A stretch of DNA of 10,035 bases from Halomonas sp. (GTDB lineage Bacteria; Pseudomonadota; Gammaproteobacteria; Pseudomonadales; Halomonadaceae), in the NCBI GenBank assembly GCA_007116835.1, contig SKHS01000051.1, positions 1-10,035 on the forward strand, read 5' to 3'. This document shows positions 6,517 through 10,035 of the stretch, piece by piece; positions within the stretch are counted from its first letter, which is position 1; every line of letters starts with the position of its first letter. Made by a program: the position numbers and the translations under genes. Under the pieces are notes generated by a model. It was given only the letters and a program-made list of their open reading frames with translations. It was not told the DNA's origin and made no database searches.

Positions 6517-7155
6517 ATGGTTGCGTTGCCACACCCCGCTGTGACCGCTGTCCGTGTTGTAAGTGTTTGTGCTGTTGTTGCTGTTTTAACTGGCTGTGCA
6601 GGCTCTGCCTCTCGCCAGAGCATGGAGCCACCTGAGGATTATTTCTCGCTGGCGTTGCCGGGATTGGCAAAGGGTGAACATTTTGCAATGTCGCCTGTTA
6701 AGCACTCCAATGGCCAAATGCGTAGCCTTCAGACACCTCCACCCACACTCATTCGCCAAGCGCTGTTAGAGCAACATCAACGATGGGCCGGGACGCCCTA
6801 CCGTATCGGTGGTAGCTCAGACAGTGGAATCGACTGTTCGGCACTGGTACAAAACGTATTTCTTGATACGTTTAACTTAGAGCTTCCACGCACAACGGGT
6901 GATCAAGTGCATGAGGGACGCCCGATCGACCGCCAAGAGCTGCAGGCGGGCGATCTGGTCTTCTTCCGCCCCCCTGGGCCGTATAATCATGTAGGTATTT
7001 ACTTAGGAGATGGCCGCTTTTTACACGCGTCGTCTTCTCAAGGGGTGATTATTTCTAACCTTAATAATAGCTACTGGAAGCGTTATTACTGGCAGTCTAG
7101 GCGAACTCTGGAGCCGACCAATCTTGCCCAGCTAGGCAGCCGTTTCATGCAGTGA
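6517..7155 (+). CDS. NlpC/P60 lipoprotein, probable murein DD-endopeptidase (MepS/NlpC-like)
   Basis: This is a 212-residue lipoprotein. Residues 8-26 form a hydrophobic signal peptide ending in lipobox LTGC with Cys27 as the lipidated residue. Ala at +2 predicts outer-membrane sorting. A linker (28-80) leads into an NlpC/P60 domain (about 81-195) with GIDCSALVQ (Cys107 nucleophile), NHVGIYLGDG (His158) and FLHASS (His170, third catalytic position). SNLNNSYWKRYYW then matches the family end. Order and spacing resemble E. coli MepS (Spr) and NlpC. MepS cleaves D-Ala-mDAP crosslinks for cell-wall growth; the exact bond cut here is inferred. The ATG is preceded by GAGGT with 7 nt spacing. It is followed 34 nt later by the MFS gene, without a terminator, so cotranscription is likely. 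The AT-rich 6412-6516 upstream region should hold the promoter, but no pair of hexamers is convincing. Confidence 0.93.
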   Translation: MVALPHPAVTAVRVVSVCAVVAVLTGCAGSASRQSMEPPEDYFSLALPGLAKGEHFAMSPVKHSNGQMRSLQTPPPTLIRQALLEQHQRWAGTPYRIGGSSDSGIDCSALVQNVFLDTFNLELPRTTGDQVHEGRPIDRQELQAGDLVFFRPPGPYNHVGIYLGDGRFLHASSSQGVIISNLNNSYWKRYYWQSRRTLEPTNLAQLGSRFMQ

Positions 7156-7189
7156 GTGTCAGCATACAGCGTTTAACGTTGGGGATGAC

Positions 7190-8380
7190 ATGATTGAAGC
7201 TAAAACGCGCGCCTGGTGGCGCGCGACAGCGGCCCTTTGCTTAGGGTCATTTCTTGTTTTTATTAATCTGTATGTACCGCAACCTCTTCTGCCTGGGCTG
7301 AAGGAAGCCTATGGCGTATCGACGTTAGGCGTCAGCCTGCTGATGTCCGTATCGACGCTGTCGCTGGCGTTCGCACTGCTGGTGTTTGGGCCCCTTTCTG
7401 ACGCGATTGGCCGAGAAGCCATTATGCGTATCACGTTACTGTTAGCGGGCTGCCTTTCTCTGGCGTTAGCCTTTGCTCCTACGTTTGAAAGCCTGCTGTT
7501 ACTACGTTTGTTGCAGGGATTTGTCCTGGGCGGGCTGCCTGCGGTCGCTATTGCTTGGATGGGTGATGAGTTTGATAAGTCTGCGCTGCTCAGTGCCGTG
7601 GGCCTTTACATTGGAGCCAATTCGCTGGGGGGAATCAGCGGGCGCGTAGTTGGCGGCGGTGCGGCAGCTTTAGGTGGCACCACAGCGGCGTTTTTGGCGG
7701 TGGGGGTGATGACTGTGGTGGGCTGTGTGGTGTTTTGGCGGCTATTGCCCAACAGCCAGGCATTTACCCCAAAGCCGTTTCAATTCCGTCAGGCGGCAAA
7801 CGACTTGCTTAGCCACTTGCGTGCCCCTTTATTGCTGGCAGCTTACTGCTTAGGCGGTATCAACTTTCTGATTTTTATCAATCAATATAGTTATATTACG
7901 TTCCGCCTTGCGGGGGAGCCTTATCAATTAGCGGCCAGTAGCTTGGGGCTGATTTTTTTGACCTACTTGGGTGGCACCTTTGGTTCGACGGTGTCGGGTC
8001 GCTTAGCAGGGCGGTTTTCGCCTGGGGGATGTATCTGTGCCGGTGTGGCGATCTTAATGATCGGTACCGCGGTGACGCTGGCGAACGCTCTGGTATGGAT
8101 CATTGTTGGCCTGACCATCAATGCCTTTGGCTTTTTTCTAGCCCACTCGTTGGCGTCCAGTTGGGTAGGCCGCTATGCCCAGGGCGCGCGGGGTAGTGCC
8201 TCGGCACTCTATTTGGTGTTTTATTATTTAGGGGCCAGCGTGGGCGGGTTTTGGCTGGAGCCCTTTTGGCGTTGGGCACAGTGGCAGGGAGTAGTGGTGG
8301 GCTCATGGCTGTTGCTGTGTGTGCCACTGGCCATTGGAATTGGTTTATGGTGTTTTGAGCGTCGAGCGGTGAGCCGTTAA
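7190..8380 (+). CDS. MFS transporter, YnfM-like exporter
   Basis: This 396-residue protein has about 12 hydrophobic segments. The first follows a short basic N-terminus (about 12-30), and MFS motif A GPLSDAIGREAIMR lies at 67-80 between helices 2 and 3. Family blocks shared with E. coli YnfM, as remembered, are GLYIGANSLGGISGR (138-152), FFLAHSLASSWVG near residue 318 and ALYLVFYYLGASVGG near 345. YnfM-type carriers are drug/sugar-efflux-like members of the inner membrane. The substrate is unknown, as it cannot be read from sequence. The ATG has GGGGA as a weak ribosome site a few nucleotides upstream, and the gene probably shares a transcript with the NlpC/P60 gene. Its last 36 nt overlap the 3' end of the ABC ATPase gene on the other strand. 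Confidence 0.93.
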   Translation: MIEAKTRAWWRATAALCLGSFLVFINLYVPQPLLPGLKEAYGVSTLGVSLLMSVSTLSLAFALLVFGPLSDAIGREAIMRITLLLAGCLSLALAFAPTFESLLLLRLLQGFVLGGLPAVAIAWMGDEFDKSALLSAVGLYIGANSLGGISGRVVGGGAAALGGTTAAFLAVGVMTVVGCVVFWRLLPNSQAFTPKPFQFRQAANDLLSHLRAPLLLAAYCLGGINFLIFINQYSYITFRLAGEPYQLAASSLGLIFLTYLGGTFGSTVSGRLAGRFSPGGCICAGVAILMIGTAVTLANALVWIIVGLTINAFGFFLAHSLASSWVGRYAQGARGSASALYLVFYYLGASVGGFWLEPFWRWAQWQGVVVGSWLLLCVPLAIGIGLWCFERRAVSR

Positions 8381-8980
8381 GGTGCCGTCCGCTAAATGCA
8401 CACGTCGAGTGCATAAGCGTTCAAGTAGGGCGGTGTCGTGGCTAATGACTAGCACGCCAAGCTTGTGATGCCCAGCATACTGTTTGAGTGCCTGCCACAA
8501 CTCTACCTGGGTTATCGGGTCGAGCATGGTTGAGATCTCGTCAGCAATTAGGTAGCGCACCCCTGGCGCTAGGGCGCGAAGTACGCAAACACGCTGTAGC
8601 TCACCGCCTGATAGGGCGTTGGGCAAGCGTTCAAGCCAGTCGTGCCGAATGCCAAACTCCCGCATTAAAGGGTCAGGTGGCGTCCAGGCTTCACGAAGCG
8701 TCTTGGCTACTCGCCAGCGCGGGTTAACCGTAAGCTCGGGTGATTGTGCCAGCCATTGTACCGGCCGTAGCCCGCGTGGCGGCAGCGGTTCGCCATCCAC
8801 AGAAACTTCGCCCTTCTGTGCTATCAGCATGCCGGCTAATAGCTTGCCCAGCGTTGACTTCCCAGCACCTGAGTCACCGCTTAACCCCAGCCATTCACCG
8901 GGTTCAAGGTGCAGCGATAGTGTGTTGAATAGCGGCACGGTGGAGCGAAAACCAAACTGCAGCTGGCGAGCTTCAAGCAA
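8345..8980 (-). CDS. ABC transporter ATP-binding protein, second Opp/Nik-type ATPase (NikE/DppF-like)
   Basis: From TTG 8980 this gives a 211-residue ATPase with Walker A GDSGAGKST (35-43), a Q-loop Gln near 79, signature LSGGE (123-127), Walker B YLIADE (143-148), D-loop MLD (152-154) and H-loop His181 in VISHD. After Walker B the usual DEPTS is DEIST. The C-terminal oligopeptide-transporter extension is absent, so the protein is a minimal domain like NikE-type ATPases. I chose the TTG because AGGAG is 7 nt upstream, the protein then starts with the LLEARQLQF-type strand, and the gene overlaps the previous ATPase by only 8 nt. The in-frame ATGs at 9043 and 9028 are possible but would overlap more. 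It should energise import together with the neighbouring ATPase and permeases. The ligand (peptide, nickel, metallophore) cannot be told. Confidence 0.9.
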   Translation of the reverse strand: MLEARQLQFGFRSTVPLFNTLSLHLEPGEWLGLSGDSGAGKSTLGKLLAGMLIAQKGEVSVDGEPLPPRGLRPVQWLAQSPELTVNPRWRVAKTLREAWTPPDPLMREFGIRHDWLERLPNALSGGELQRVCVLRALAPGVRYLIADEISTMLDPITQVELWQALKQYAGHHKLGVLVISHDTALLERLCTRRVHLADGTLTAHRSTLKTP

Positions 8981-9797
8981 GGGTCGACTCCTGGTAAGTT
9001 GAACCGGTTGGGCAGGTGCTGAAGGCATTGATAGGTAGTGCATGCCACAGCGCTCTTGCATAAGCGCTCTGCAGTTGTTCCCCTTGACCTTGGAAGGCGC
9101 TGGCCTGGGCGGTTTCGATTGAGCGACCTTGACGCATGATGGTGACGCGGTTGGCAATCGACAGCGCGTGGCGCAGGTCATGAGTGATTAATATTACCGC
9201 TTTGCCTTCCAAAGCTAATGCGTTAAGCGCAGCCAGGACGCGATTACGCTGCTGTGGATCCAGGCCTACGCTTGGCTCGTCAGCAATGATGAGGTTGGCG
9301 CGGCTTACATGGGCCATGGCGGTCAATACGCGCCGTGCCATGCCGCCAGAGAGCTCATGGGGGTAGCAGCGTTGGGCATCGTTATCTAGCTGGTAATGAG
9401 CTAATGCTTCTCTTGCGAGATGCCAGGCCGAGGTATTAGGGTTTCCTGCACGGCGAGCTGCCCAGCTTACCTGGCGTTGGCTGCGAACCAAAGGGTCTAG
9501 GGCGTTAAGCGATTGTGGAATGAGAGCCAACTGACGGCCTCTAAGCTGCTGCTGGCGCTCGCTGGTTAACACCTTGCCATTAAAAAAGAGCTCACCTGTC
9601 ACCCCCGCCCCTTCGGGTAGTAACCCCATCACCGTGGCCGCGAGCAGGCTTTTTCCTGCGCCAGACGCACCGATGACGGCATGTATTTCTGCTGGTTGTA
9701 CGTCGAAGGTTACGTCTTCAATACAGGTTGTCCAGTCTCGCCGCCACCACTTTTGATAGTGGGGGAGTTGCAAGTTAAGCCGGTTAATTTGCAGCAT
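8973..9797 (-). CDS. ABC transporter ATP-binding protein, first Opp/Nik-type ATPase (NikD/DppD-like)
   Basis: This 274-residue ATPase has Walker A GASGAGKSL (43-51), Q-loop Gln95 in IPQSLNALDP, signature LSGGM (149-153), Walker B LIIADEP (169-175) and H-loop His206 in LITHD. The short C-terminal motif SAYARALWHALP (244-255) matches the Opp-family hPYT-type ending. GVTGELFFNG after the P-loop is typical of Opp/Dpp/Nik/Cnt D-type subunits. The N-terminus carries an unusual basic-aromatic stretch, HYQKWWRRDW (13-22), where the family usually has a short turn. ATG 9797 follows GAGG by 8 nt. The gene begins 33 nt after the permease stop and ends overlapping the next ATPase. It works on the cytoplasmic face of the inner membrane and is part of an importer; the substrate is unknown. 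Confidence 0.93.
   Translation of the reverse strand: MLQINRLNLQLPHYQKWWRRDWTTCIEDVTFDVQPAEIHAVIGASGAGKSLLAATVMGLLPEGAGVTGELFFNGKVLTSERQQQLRGRQLALIPQSLNALDPLVRSQRQVSWAARRAGNPNTSAWHLAREALAHYQLDNDAQRCYPHELSGGMARRVLTAMAHVSRANLIIADEPSVGLDPQQRNRVLAALNALALEGKAVILITHDLRHALSIANRVTIMRQGRSIETAQASAFQGQGEQLQSAYARALWHALPINAFSTCPTGSTYQESTLA
8988..8992 (-). promoter_or_regulatory. Ribosome binding site for the second ATPase
   Basis: On the minus strand AGGAG lies 7 nt before TTG 8980 and inside the last codons of the upstream ATPase gene. This supports the TTG start and translational coupling. Confidence 0.65.
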
Positions 9798-9830
9798 GGT
9801 ACGCGCCTCTAAGCATCGCTGACTAACTGC

Positions 9831-10035
9831 CTACAATGCCCGTTTTAGGTGAAATGCTAAGCGGTCAATACATAGCACCATGAGGAGTAACCCCAACCCT
9901 GGGAACACACCTAGCCACCAGTAGCCCGCCGTTAAATAGCGCATGGCGTCAGCCAGCAATACCCCGATCGCTGGCTGACTTGGGTCTAACCCGACTCCCA
10001 AAAAGGTCAGCGCGGCTTCATGCAAAATGGCATGA
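9831..10035 (-). CDS. ABC transporter permease, DppC/NikC-type, only the C-terminal end in the window
   Basis: Sixty-seven C-terminal residues are visible, in frame to the window edge; upstream codons are outside. The block AILHEAALTFLGVGLDPSQP matches the conserved cytoplasmic EAA-like/coupling region of Opp/Dpp/Nik C-type permeases, usually written aI..EA.LSFLGlG. YWWLGVFPGLGLLLMVLCID forms the last membrane helix, with the typical WW-PG start. A short tail, RLAFHLKRAL, follows, lacking the usual GDxLRD-type ending. The protein pairs with a second permease and a binding protein expected further right. It lies 33 nt upstream of the first ATPase, in one operon. Confidence 0.9.
   Translation of the reverse strand, partial: HAILHEAALTFLGVGLDPSQPAIGVLLADAMRYLTAGYWWLGVFPGLGLLLMVLCIDRLAFHLKRAL

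Noticed and set aside
8396..8414. ATGCAC-N7-GTGCAT hairpin as a terminator for the MFS gene
   Set aside because: Six-bp stem without a following T-run on either strand; it lies within the ABC ATPase coding region.
8981..9181. Long N-terminal form of the second ABC ATPase starting at 9181
   Set aside because: The extra 67 residues lie antiparallel to nothing but within the first ATPase gene in another frame and are of low-complexity, Pro/Lys/Arg type. The ABC fold begins after TTG 8980.
1..10035. Search by eye for CRISPR arrays, tRNA genes, transposases, integrases, toxin-antitoxin pairs or defence genes
   Set aside because: None seen. All gene-sized stretches are explained by chromosomal housekeeping or transport families, apart from the DUF1266 protein and the small membrane protein.

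Overview
The window looks like ordinary chromosome of a gammaproteobacterium of moderately high G+C. The proteins most resemble enterobacterial families (YcjX, YcjF, YeaD, YeaQ, YnfM, MepS/NlpC), but the order is not enterobacterial. A halophilic Oceanospirillales member such as a Halomonas relative is my best guess, an inference from protein style and gene mix only. I see no rRNA, tRNA, CRISPR array, transposase, integrase or phage gene.

Left part (1-3345, all minus strand). A 63-residue two-helix membrane protein, the P-loop GTPase-like YcjX and the membrane protein YcjF (cut by the window edge) follow one another as a probable operon. ycjX and ycjF overlap by 4 nt. Upstream of them, and probably transcribed separately, is yeaD, a D-hexose-6-phosphate mutarotase (aldose-1-epimerase fold).

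Middle (3346-6516, plus strand). A divergent promoter region with a small dyad leads to a YeaQ/YmgE/GlsB-type small membrane protein, which ends at a clear hairpin terminator. A noncoding stretch follows, with a 14-bp tandem repeat and a perfect 11-bp inverted repeat. It precedes the most interesting gene: an 821-residue protein that I read as four diverged, consecutive copies of the DUF1266 unit. Its function is unknown.

Right part (6517-10035). A NlpC/P60 lipoprotein, probably an outer-membrane-anchored murein endopeptidase like MepS, is followed 34 nt later by a 12-helix MFS exporter of the YnfM type, both on plus. The MFS gene runs tail to tail into an ABC transporter operon on minus, and the two coding regions overlap by 36 nt. 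That operon holds the end of a DppC/NikC-type permease and two Opp/Nik-type ATPases, so it is an importer for peptides, nickel or a metallophore-type ligand. Its binding protein and first permease should lie beyond the right edge. The second ATPase most likely starts at a TTG codon that overlaps the first ATPase by 8 nt.

Every stretch over about 300 bases carries a gene. The longest gene-free interval is 3707-3945, described below.
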